Source: Flammeovirga sp. EKP202 (lineage in GTDB: Bacteria > Bacteroidota > Bacteroidia > Cytophagales > Flammeovirgaceae). Taken from it: a DNA stretch of 64,000 nt. The translations under genes were made by a program, and so were the position numbers. Below the pieces are notes generated by a model. The model searched no databases. It saw only the letters and a program-made list of their open reading frames with translations, and was not told where the DNA came from. The stretch lies in the NCBI RefSeq assembly GCF_014534745.1, contig NZ_JACVVP010000028.1, positions 29,766-93,765 on the forward strand, read 5' to 3'. The first letter of the stretch is position 1. Every line of letters begins with the position of its first letter. Shown in pieces: positions 35,723 through 43,199 of the stretch.

Positions 35723-36541
35723 TTAGATAAATTTTTTGTAGTCATTGATTAAAGCATTGAAGAAAAGCTCAAGATCTACTTGAGTGTCATCTTGATCTTG
35801 TTTTGGAGCAATCGTTTTGTAACCACCCAAAATCGGTTCAGCATAAAGCGTCTCGGCTACTTTAAGCTGTTGAACTTTCAAGAAATCATACTTTTGAGTC
35901 AAATCGAAAATAGACTCATTGTAAATCACGCCACCATTATCCAATACAATCAAATGATCGATAATCGTATCAATATCTTTTACTTGATGCGTGGAAATCA
36001 TGATCAGCTGATCTTCTTCAAAGTTCCCTGCCATGATTTTTCTGAAAATCGCTTTCGATGGAATATCCAAACCATTGGTAGGTTCATCCATGAGGATCAA
36101 CTCTGCTTTTGTTGCCAATGCAAAAGCAATAATGACTTTCTTCTTTTGACCGTAAGACAACCCTTTAAGATTTAGATTGTCTTTCAATTCAAACTTATCC
36201 AATAACTCAACAATCATTCTTTGATCAAATCGAGGATAAAAAGGAGAAGTATTCTTTACGAATTCTTTAATCGTAACAGGAGGAAGTTCAAATTCTTCAG
36301 GGACTAAGAATAATTTTGAAAGGAATGAAGGTTGTCTTTGGAATGGGGTTTCACTCAATACATTGATACTACCGCCTTTTGGATGAATCAATCCACTCAT
36401 TAGTTTGAAAAAGGTACTTTTACCTGCTCCATTTTTCCCAAGTAGACCCACTATTTTTCCTGGATCCAATTCCAGATTAAGTTGATCAATGATAGTTGCT
36501 TTTTTAGAATAACTAAATTGAAGATTATTAATTGACACCAT
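35723..36541 (-). CDS. ABC transporter ATP-binding protein
   Basis: ATPase subunit of 272 residues with Walker A GKNGAGKS (35-42), Q-loop region, signature LSYGQ, Walker B LILMDEPTNGLD and the H-loop ISTHQVKD. The C-terminal 60 residues form a small extra domain with no known motif. It is the first gene of the GntR operon. A near-perfect palindrome 22 bp before its start codon is the likely repressor site. The transported substrate is unknown; the regulator type suggests peptide antibiotics or envelope stress (inference). Confidence 0.95.
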   Translation of the reverse strand: MVSINNLQFSYSKKATIIDQLNLELDPGKIVGLLGKNGAGKSTFFKLMSGLIHPKGGSINVLSETPFQRQPSFLSKLFLVPEEFELPPVTIKEFVKNTSPFYPRFDQRMIVELLDKFELKDNLNLKGLSYGQKKKVIIAFALATKAELILMDEPTNGLDIPSKAIFRKIMAGNFEEDQLIMISTHQVKDIDTIIDHLIVLDNGGVIYNESIFDLTQKYDFLKVQQLKVAETLYAEPILGGYKTIAPKQDQDDTQVDLELFFNALINDYKKFI

Positions 36542-36562
36542 ATTATTTATAGTTGTTTTTTA

Positions 36563-36586
36563 AGTGCACTACCTATATAGTGCACT
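36563..36586. promoter_or_regulatory. Operator of the GntR/YtrA-type regulator
   Basis: AGTGCACTA and TAGTGCACT separated by 6 bp form a perfect 9-bp inverted repeat; each AGTGCACT is itself palindromic. YtrA-type repressors are known to bind AGTGTA/TACACT-like palindromes. The location just upstream of the operon start fits repression. Confidence 0.7.
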
Positions 36587-36668
36587 GTAAAGGTGTGGTA
36601 ATTTTTTAGAATCTCCAAATTTTTTTGAAAAGAAATTGAATTGGTATTTGAGCGATCTAGTGTCAACC

Positions 36669-36708
36669 TGTAAAAACCTTTTACAAAACACTGTAAAAAA
36701 AATTGACA
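36669..36708. promoter_or_regulatory. Operator pair of the NtrC-like regulator (region 2)
   Basis: TGTAAAA-ACC-TTTTACA (36669-36685, perfect) and TGTAAAA-AAA-ATTGACA (36692-36708), centres 23 bp apart. A further inverted repeat CAGTTT-gaa-AAACTG (36706-36720) follows. TTGGCATAC lies at 36785-36793. Confidence 0.55.
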
Positions 36709-36770
36709 GTTTGAAAAACTGACACAAATACAATTAACTAACTATCAACAACTTAATTAAAATAGATCAC

Positions 36771-36793
36771 TTTTTCTATTCTGTTTGGCATAC
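36771..36793 (+). promoter_or_regulatory. Conserved promoter-like element before the TonB-receptor gene
   Basis: TTTTTC, TATTCT, then GTTTGGCATAC. 19 of 23 positions match 39649-39671, and the second G of TTGG is 23 nt before the start codon in both. It resembles the -24 half of a sigma-54 promoter, but the -12 GC is missing in both. Confidence 0.4.
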
Positions 36794-36810
36794 TTAAAAA
36801 CATAAAACAG

Positions 36811-39165
36811 ATGAAAAATTTAATTCTAAAACTTATTACCGTAATCGGTCTACTAGTGTCAACTGTTGCAAATGCAAACACTGCAACATCTTCTATCTCT
36901 GGCGAAGTATTGGATCAGCAAACTAATCAGGCAATCGCTTATGTAACGGTAACATTGCTCAACACTGAAAACAAAATTGTGGGTGGTGGTATTTCTGATG
37001 AGAATGGAAAATTCAAAATCAAAAACGTCAACTTCGGTACGTATACTATCGAGGTGCAATCTATCGGTTATGAGAAAATCCATCAACCGATCAACGTCAA
37101 TAAAAGGTCAATGGACTTACCTTCATTCTATATGCTGACAAGTGCTGAGGAATTGGAAGAAGTAGTAGTTCAAGGTCAAAGACTAAACATTGAAAGAGGT
37201 ATCGACAAAAATGTTATCAACGTCACGGATGGTATGATTGCCGATGGTAATTCGGTGTCTGAAGTGTTGAATACTGTTCCTGAAATTAGTGTGGGAACAA
37301 ATGGTGAAATCAGCTTAAGAGGGGAATCAAATGTACGAATCCTTATCGATGGAAAGCCTTCACAAATGAGTGCTGAACAAGTATTACAAGCACTTCCGGC
37401 AAGTTCTATTGAAAAAATTGAAGTGATCACTAACCCTTCTGCTAAGTATGATCCTGATGGACTTTCTGGTATTATCAATGTGATTACAAAGAAAGAAAGA
37501 ATGCAAGGATTTAATGGTAACCTTAGTTTGAATGCTGGATCTAGAGAGAAATATGATGGGTATTTAGGATTAAACTACCGTCATAAAAAGTTTAATTTCT
37601 TTGCTCAAGGTACTTATTATGACAATAGAATGGAAGAGGAAACTACACGTGATTTGGCTTACAAAAACCCTGAAACTCCATCTCTTTCACAAAGCGGTAA
37701 CCTTATCAAAAATACATTCTTTGGTAACTATAAAGTGGGGTTTGATTACTTCTTAGATTCTACCAATACGATTACTTTCTATTATGAAGGTTCAAGCTAT
37801 CAGCATAAAGAAAACTTCAATTACAGTAATAGATATTTCCTTGGTGAAGAAGAAGTCAACAATATTTCAGAAAATGGTTTAAAAGATGCGCTTTCCACTC
37901 AAAATGCATTTAGCTTGAATCACCGTAAAGACTTCAAAAAAGGTGCTTTGGAAACGGATCTTTTCTATGGTAATGCTGATGTGAATATGAATGCCGCTTT
38001 CAATATGGGAGATGAGACGGTTTCTGAAAACGTATCAAAATTATATGGTCATTTTGGAATTCTAAAATTGGATTACAATCATCAGATAGACGATAAATCT
38101 TCATTCGAAGTTGGGTATAAGGGAGAATTATTCGACTTGGATACTGATCAAAAAAATGCAAGCCAAGAGAGTGATATCAATTACAATTACCACTACTTAA
38201 TGAATGTTCAATCTATCTACGCTTCTTATCAAAGGTCTCTAGGGAAAAAGTTTACATTAAAAGCTGGTTTAAGAGGTGAAAGTGCAACAATTAATGGTAC
38301 TTTACTTCAAGATCAAGAAAGTGAGAAATTCAATATAGACTACACGAGTTTGTTCCCTTCAGTACACTTGGTTTACCAAATCAATGACAATAACCGTTTG
38401 GGATTGAGCTACAGTAGAAGAATCAACCGTCCGAATATTTTATCAATGATTCCAGTGGAAAACAGATACAACTCTACTTATGTAGAAGTCGGTAATCCTG
38501 ATCTTCAACCTTCATATACGAACTCATTCAGCTTGGATCACAACTACAACAAAAATAAGTTCGGTTTGAACACAAGTGTATATGTAAGACATAGTACAAA
38601 CATCATGAGATCGGTATTGAATTATGATGAAGAAAGAGATTTGAATATTGCTAAAACAGTCAACTTAGGATCTTCGTTTACTGGTGGTGCTTCAGTTTCT
38701 GCCAACTATGCCATCACTGATTGGTGGTCAGTGGATATGAATGTCAATATGTATTACTTGGAAATCTCTGATGAAGATGAGAATCACACTATTCCTGAAG
38801 AAGCTAATCCTATCAACGTTTCTGCAAAATTGAATACTAATTTGACATTACCTCACGGTATCGCGATGTCCATCAATGCTCGTTATGCAGGACAGAGATA
38901 CGATGCTCAACAAATTGTAGATCCAAATTATGGATTGAATATGGCCGTGAGAAAATCAGTATTGAAAAACAAAGGAAGAATAACATTGAAAGTGGACAAC
39001 ATCATCAACAGTGGTTATTCTAGCACAAACTATAATAAAGACTTCGTTGAAAACTCTTTCTACTTACAAGAAACACCAATTTATAGAGCTTCTTTCTCTT
39101 ATATGTTCGGTGGTCAATTCAAGGGTAGAAAAAATAGAAAACTTCATTCATCTGGTGGAATGTAA
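36811..39165 (+). CDS. TonB-dependent receptor-like outer-membrane protein
   Basis: Outer-membrane protein of 784 residues. Signal peptide (1-23), a carboxypeptidase-regulatory-like beta-sandwich (about 27-110: SISGEVLDQQTNQAIAYVTV, FKIKNVNFGTYTIEV), a plug domain (about 115-230: NVLNTVPEIS-like segment, LRGESNVRILIDGKPS, YDPDGLSGIINVITKK), then a beta-barrel of the outer-membrane beta-barrel family 3 type. No TonB box is obvious and no SusD partner follows, so it may not be a glycan importer. Operators of the local NtrC-like regulator lie upstream. A role in envelope maintenance together with the efflux genes is inferred. Confidence 0.9.
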   Translation: MKNLILKLITVIGLLVSTVANANTATSSISGEVLDQQTNQAIAYVTVTLLNTENKIVGGGISDENGKFKIKNVNFGTYTIEVQSIGYEKIHQPINVNKRSMDLPSFYMLTSAEELEEVVVQGQRLNIERGIDKNVINVTDGMIADGNSVSEVLNTVPEISVGTNGEISLRGESNVRILIDGKPSQMSAEQVLQALPASSIEKIEVITNPSAKYDPDGLSGIINVITKKERMQGFNGNLSLNAGSREKYDGYLGLNYRHKKFNFFAQGTYYDNRMEEETTRDLAYKNPETPSLSQSGNLIKNTFFGNYKVGFDYFLDSTNTITFYYEGSSYQHKENFNYSNRYFLGEEEVNNISENGLKDALSTQNAFSLNHRKDFKKGALETDLFYGNADVNMNAAFNMGDETVSENVSKLYGHFGILKLDYNHQIDDKSSFEVGYKGELFDLDTDQKNASQESDINYNYHYLMNVQSIYASYQRSLGKKFTLKAGLRGESATINGTLLQDQESEKFNIDYTSLFPSVHLVYQINDNNRLGLSYSRRINRPNILSMIPVENRYNSTYVEVGNPDLQPSYTNSFSLDHNYNKNKFGLNTSVYVRHSTNIMRSVLNYDEERDLNIAKTVNLGSSFTGGASVSANYAITDWWSVDMNVNMYYLEISDEDENHTIPEEANPINVSAKLNTNLTLPHGIAMSINARYAGQRYDAQQIVDPNYGLNMAVRKSVLKNKGRITLKVDNIINSGYSSTNYNKDFVENSFYLQETPIYRASFSYMFGGQFKGRKNRKLHSSGGM

Positions 39166-39198
39166 AAATTCTTCCTACAATTTTTAAGTATAATGATA

Positions 39199-39234
39199 GG
39201 TTCAAGTCTGAAAGGGCTTGGACCTGTTTTTTTT
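39199..39234 (+). terminator. Terminator after the TonB-receptor gene
   Basis: GGTTCAAGTC (39199-39208) pairs with GGCTTGGACC (39215-39224) with two G-U pairs, followed by a long T-run. Confidence 0.85.
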
Positions 39235-39249
39235 ATACCATTAGGTTAT

Positions 39250-39400
39250 AGAAATCAGGAGATTTCTAAATATCAATAAGGCACGAATGTCGCTATCGCT
39301 TAACATTCGCGCCATTGGTGACAACCTACTTCCCCTAGCGCAAATGTTAAGCGAAAGCGACATTTGTGCTTGAGAGATCAAAAGAAGTCTCCCGACTTCT
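39250..39400. repeat. REP-like doublet C (two units head to head)
   Basis: Unit 1 (plus): hairpin AGAAATC-agga-GATTTCT (39250-39267), core GCACGAATG ... CATTCGCGC (39281-39312). After a linker of about 23 bp comes unit 2 (minus): core arms GCGCAAATG and CATTTGTGC (39338-39369), then hairpin AGAAGTC-tccc-GACTTCT (39383-39400). Stem bases differ between units but remain paired. It lies in the gap between the receptor gene and tolC; the remaining part of this 523-bp gap is described under the flanking elements. Confidence 0.8.
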
Positions 39401-39547
39401 AACCCAAAAAAGCTTATGATTCTTGAGCCACAATGCCTTGTGGCTCTACAAAGCCGTATCATTTCTTTGAGGAGTTTGAGCTATAACATCTGATGTAGGG
39501 ACGTTTTAGTAAAACGTCCAAACGAACCACAAGAAATTAAATTAAGC

Positions 39548-39587
39548 TGTAAAATTATTTTACCTCACCCTGTATAAATATTTTACA
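39548..39587. promoter_or_regulatory. Operator pair of the NtrC-like regulator (region 3)
   Basis: TGTAAAA-TTA-TTTTACC (39548-39564) and TGTATAA-ATA-TTTTACA (39571-39587), centres 23 bp apart. They lie 86 bp upstream of the TTGG in the element at 39649-39671. Confidence 0.55.
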
Positions 39588-39648
39588 CTTTAATAATTAA
39601 AAATAACATAAGTAATTAACTACCAGCTACTTAACTACTTTAGTCTAT

Positions 39649-39671
39649 TTTTTCGATACTAATTGGCATAC
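39649..39671 (+). promoter_or_regulatory. Conserved promoter-like element before tolC
   Basis: TTTTTC, GATACT, then AATTGGCATAC; matches the element before the TonB-receptor gene. Weaker similarity extends about 40 bp further upstream (AATTAACTA and ACTTAA blocks). Confidence 0.4.
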
Positions 39672-39688
39672 AACAAAAGACAATTAGC

Positions 39689-41017
39689 ATGAAAAAATTC
39701 ATCTACATATATCTCCTCCTAATTATCCCTTTATCTGTAAAGGCAAATGATTCATTGACGCTCAAAGAATGCATACAATACGCTATTGAAAATAACTTAT
39801 CGATCTATCAAGAATCCTTAAAAGTCAATCAAGCTTCATTAGGTGTAAAGCAAGCGAAATGGCAATATGCTCCTTCAATTGGTGGTAGTATTAATGGTAC
39901 TTTCAATGCAGGTCGATCAATTGACCCTCGTACAAATGCTTATATCGATCATCAGTTTTTTAATAATACTTCTGACTTAAGTTTGAACTGGACTTTGTTT
40001 CAAGGCTTCAAAAAGAAGTATCAATTGAAATTTGAAGAATACCAACTTCAAGCGTCTCAATACCAAATGCAGAATACAAAAGAGCAATTGGTGTTTGAAG
40101 TGATTCAAGCTTTTTATGATGTGGAGTATAACCATGAATTATTAGAAATCACTAAAGCTCAAATTGAACTATCTGAGAAGATTGTAGATCGAGCGATTTC
40201 CCAACAAGAATTAGGGTTGAAAGCTTCAGCAGATGTAGCTGAAATGAAAGCTCAATTGGAAAAAGAGAGATTATTGTCTTTACAGGCTCAAAATAAAATG
40301 ATGGAAGCAAAAGCTAGATTGGTCAATATCATGAATTACAATGCTCCATTAAATGCTCTGTCTCTTCAATTCGAACAGCCTTCTATTTTCACTAATGATT
40401 TTGGAACGGAAGAATCCATCTACACTACTTTTTTTAATCATTCGGCCTTACTGAAAACACATTTTCTTACGCTTCAAAGCAGTCATCAGAACCTTAAAAG
40501 CGAGAAAGCAAGTTACCTTCCAGAGCTCGGTTTATATGCTTCTATAAATACCGGATATTTTGAAACCAATATTGATGAAAGTGGTAAAGTGATTCCTTTT
40601 AGAAATCAATGGCAAAACAATATGAATCAGACCGTAGGTGTACGTTTATACATTCCTATTTTTCATCAAAATACCCAACGTTTGGCAGTACAAAGAGCCA
40701 AAATTCAAGTCGCTGAATCGGATGCTTTATTAAAACAACAACAGCAAGAATTGAGAAGAACTGTTGGGAATGACTACAGAGAGTGGAAAGCATTTCAAAA
40801 GGAAATAGAGCAAGGAAAGAAAGTGATCGAAGCCAATGATATGGCGTATGAAATAGCACTTCAAAAATATGAAGAAGGTCTGATCGACATTGTCACTTTA
40901 CTTACTGTAAAACAAAAGTTGGGGCAGGCTGAAGTCGATCTCCTGCTTTCTGAATTGAACTACTTATTGAAAGAAAAATTACTGATGTTTTATCAAGGCA
41001 ATCAATTCTGGATTTAA
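39689..41017 (+). CDS. TolC family outer-membrane efflux protein
   Basis: Outer-membrane exit duct of a tripartite efflux system, 442 residues. Signal peptide ends near KAND (residue 21). The mature part shows the paired outer-membrane efflux protein repeats: SLTLKECIQYAIENNLSIYQ opens the first, strands such as PSIGGSINGTF and WTLFQGFKKKYQL form the barrel, and long coiled-coil helices follow (110-220, 350-440). It is the first gene of the operon that continues with an HlyD-type adaptor, an ABC ATPase and two permeases. Its expression is probably activated by the NtrC-like regulator through the operator pair 100-140 bp upstream. Confidence 0.95.
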   Translation: MKKFIYIYLLLIIPLSVKANDSLTLKECIQYAIENNLSIYQESLKVNQASLGVKQAKWQYAPSIGGSINGTFNAGRSIDPRTNAYIDHQFFNNTSDLSLNWTLFQGFKKKYQLKFEEYQLQASQYQMQNTKEQLVFEVIQAFYDVEYNHELLEITKAQIELSEKIVDRAISQQELGLKASADVAEMKAQLEKERLLSLQAQNKMMEAKARLVNIMNYNAPLNALSLQFEQPSIFTNDFGTEESIYTTFFNHSALLKTHFLTLQSSHQNLKSEKASYLPELGLYASINTGYFETNIDESGKVIPFRNQWQNNMNQTVGVRLYIPIFHQNTQRLAVQRAKIQVAESDALLKQQQQELRRTVGNDYREWKAFQKEIEQGKKVIEANDMAYEIALQKYEEGLIDIVTLLTVKQKLGQAEVDLLLSELNYLLKEKLLMFYQGNQFWI

Positions 41018-41030
41018 ATACAGTTTTACT

Positions 41031-41179
41031 AGAAGTCAGAGACTTCTAAAGATCTTCAAAGCACAAGAGACGCTATCGCTTAACTCTTGCGCTAGAGAAG
41101 TGAGGTGCTACCACTGGCGCGAATGTTAAGCGTTAGCGTCATTCGTGCCCTACAGATCATCAGAAATCTCATGATTTCT
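41031..41179. repeat. REP-like doublet D inside the efflux operon
   Basis: Unit 1 (plus): hairpin AGAAGTC-aga-GACTTCT (41031-41047), core GCACAAGAG ... CTCTTGCGC (41061-41092). Linker of about 24 bp. Unit 2 (minus): core arms GCGCGAATG and CATTCGTGC (41117-41148), hairpin AGAAATC-tcat-GATTTCT (41162-41179). Same head-to-head plan and size as doublet C. It fills the tolC-hlyD gap. Confidence 0.8.
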
Positions 41180-41207
41180 AAACACTTTTCATCAAAAAAA
41201 AACACTC

Positions 41208-42461
41208 ATGGATACTATTATAAAAAAGAAGAAATCAACCTTCCATAAATACATAGGATACATTTCAACAGGTATTTTTATCCTTACTATTATCCTCTAT
41301 GGAATCAGTGCATTTAATGCTCCATCTGAAATCAGTATTTCAAAAAATAAGCTTCAAATTGCTGAAGTAACGAATGGATTATTTCATGATTATATCAATA
41401 TCAAAGGGAAAATTCAACCGCATCAAACCATTTATCTAGATGCTGTAGAAAGAGGTAGAGTAAAGGAAATTGTCGCTCAAGAGGGGAGTTTTATCAATGA
41501 GGGAGACATCATTATTGCATTAGAAAATAATGAGCTTTACCAACAGATTTTGAATAGTGAGGTAGCCTTGGCGGAAAAGGAAAATTACCTCAGAAATACG
41601 AAAATCAACTTTAGAAACGACCTTATTCAATCTCAAAAAAATCTTGTGGAAAGTGAATATCAACTAAAGCGAACAGAAAGAAATTATAAGCAACAAGAAC
41701 GTCTTCTAGAAAAAGGGTTAGTAGCTGAAGAGGAATATATCAAAGCCAAAGAAGATTATCTTTTTCAAAAGGAAATGCTCAAGATCAATAAAATGAAAGC
41801 TGAAAATGACAAGCTTTTACAGGAAACAACTATGCAGACTTTAGAAGAGGATCTTGTGAAAATGAGAGCGACATTAGAGTTGGTTCAAAGTAGATTGGAA
41901 CATCTTGAAATCAAGACGCCATCATCTGCTTATTTGGGAAATATCCAAGCAGAAATTGGTCAGTCGATACAACAAGGACAGCATCTTGGTGTATTATATG
42001 ACTTATCAGAAGTGAAAGTGATTGCTGAAATTGATGAACGCTATATCACCAAAGTAAAGAAAGGATTGAAAGCGACATACAAATTCCAAAACCAACTGTA
42101 TTCTTTAGTGCTCAAACGAGTGTATCCAGAGGTAAATGAAAGTCTGTTTAAAGTCGAATTGATTTTTGAGAAAGAAAAACCAGAGAACCTTCACTCTGGA
42201 CAAACGACTAATGCAAGACTCAGCCTTGGCAATCCAAAAGAGACACTCCTTCTCAATAAAGGAAATTTCTATGGCGAAACAGCCGGACAATGGGTATATG
42301 TCCTTTCTGAAGACGGGAAAACGGCACAAAAAAGGAAGATCAAAATCGGCGATCAAAATATACATAAATACGAAATACTAGACGGTCTAAAAGCAGGTGA
42401 AAAAGTGGTCATCTCACAGTATAACTTACTAGGTGATTATGATCAGATAGTTTTTGAGTAA
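41208..42461 (+). CDS. HlyD-family periplasmic adaptor (efflux membrane-fusion protein)
   Basis: Links the inner-membrane ABC complex to TolC. 417 residues: one N-terminal membrane anchor (about 16-36), a lipoyl/barrel-sandwich half (residues 55-100, GKIQPHQTIYLDAVERGRVKEIVAQEG), a long coiled-coil hairpin (about 105-230), the second lipoyl half, and a beta-barrel and membrane-proximal part with GQTTNARLSLG. The C-terminal GLKAGEKVVISQYNLLGDYDQI is typical of MacA-like adaptors. Second gene of the efflux operon; the 190-nt gap before it is occupied by a REP-like doublet. Confidence 0.94.
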   Translation: MDTIIKKKKSTFHKYIGYISTGIFILTIILYGISAFNAPSEISISKNKLQIAEVTNGLFHDYINIKGKIQPHQTIYLDAVERGRVKEIVAQEGSFINEGDIIIALENNELYQQILNSEVALAEKENYLRNTKINFRNDLIQSQKNLVESEYQLKRTERNYKQQERLLEKGLVAEEEYIKAKEDYLFQKEMLKINKMKAENDKLLQETTMQTLEEDLVKMRATLELVQSRLEHLEIKTPSSAYLGNIQAEIGQSIQQGQHLGVLYDLSEVKVIAEIDERYITKVKKGLKATYKFQNQLYSLVLKRVYPEVNESLFKVELIFEKEKPENLHSGQTTNARLSLGNPKETLLLNKGNFYGETAGQWVYVLSEDGKTAQKRKIKIGDQNIHKYEILDGLKAGEKVVISQYNLLGDYDQIVFE

Positions 42462-42494
42462 AAAAATATAAATTCATATCATAAATCTTATACA

Positions 42495-43184
42495 ATGATC
42501 AAATTAGAAAACATCAACAAGTACTTCGAAACAGAAGAGGTGCAAACTCAAGCCTTAAATAATATCAATCTCGAAGTACAAGAGGGAGAGTTTATTGCCA
42601 TAATGGGTCCTTCGGGATGCGGTAAATCAACCCTTCTAAATGTTATTGGCTTATTAGAAAGTCCGTCTTCCGGTAATTATAAGCTAGATGGTGAAGAAGT
42701 GGCCAACTTCAAAGAATCACAAAGAACCAATCTTAGAAAAGGGAATATTGGGTTCGTATTTCAAAACTTCCACTTGATCAATCAGCTTACTGTTGCTGAA
42801 AACATCGCCCTGCCATTAGCCTATTTGGATATGAGCAAAAGTGATCGAAAAAAGAGAATTGAAGAGGTTTTGGACCGTTTGAAAATTAGTCATCGAAGAG
42901 GACATTATCCGCAACAACTTTCGGGTGGTCAACAACAACGTGTGGGTATCTGCAGAGCGGTAGTTTCTAACCCAAAACTGATTTTAGCCGATGAACCAAC
43001 AGGTAATTTGGATTCCAAAAATGGTAAAGAAGTTATGGAATTACTCACCGAACTCAACAAACAAGGAGCGACAATTGTGATGGTAACCCACTCCCAAAGA
43101 GACGCAAATTATGCACATAGAGTGATCTCTCTTTTGGATGGTGAAATCGTAACGGAGGTAGAAAATGATATTGAGTTGTTCTAA
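42495..43184 (+). CDS. MacB/LolD-like ABC transporter ATP-binding protein
   Basis: ATPase of 229 residues powering the two FtsX-like permeases downstream. Walker A GPSGCGKST (38-46), Q-loop FVFQNFHL, signature LSGGQQQR, Walker B LILADEPTGNLDS and H-loop VTHSQRDA. The sequence is of the MacB/LolD/FtsE class, which drives mechanotransmission rather than substrate passage through the membrane. It lies 33 nt after the adaptor gene and 15 nt before the first permease gene, so all are cotranscribed. Confidence 0.96.
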   Translation: MIKLENINKYFETEEVQTQALNNINLEVQEGEFIAIMGPSGCGKSTLLNVIGLLESPSSGNYKLDGEEVANFKESQRTNLRKGNIGFVFQNFHLINQLTVAENIALPLAYLDMSKSDRKKRIEEVLDRLKISHRRGHYPQQLSGGQQQRVGICRAVVSNPKLILADEPTGNLDSKNGKEVMELLTELNKQGATIVMVTHSQRDANYAHRVISLLDGEIVTEVENDIELF

Positions 43185-43199
43185 TTAAGCTAAATAACC

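Noticed and set aside
36785..36803. Canonical sigma-54 promoter before the TonB-receptor gene
   Set aside because: TTGGCA fits the -24 half but no GC is found at -12; the same is true at 39.66 kb. Kept only as a shared element, not called as sigma-54.
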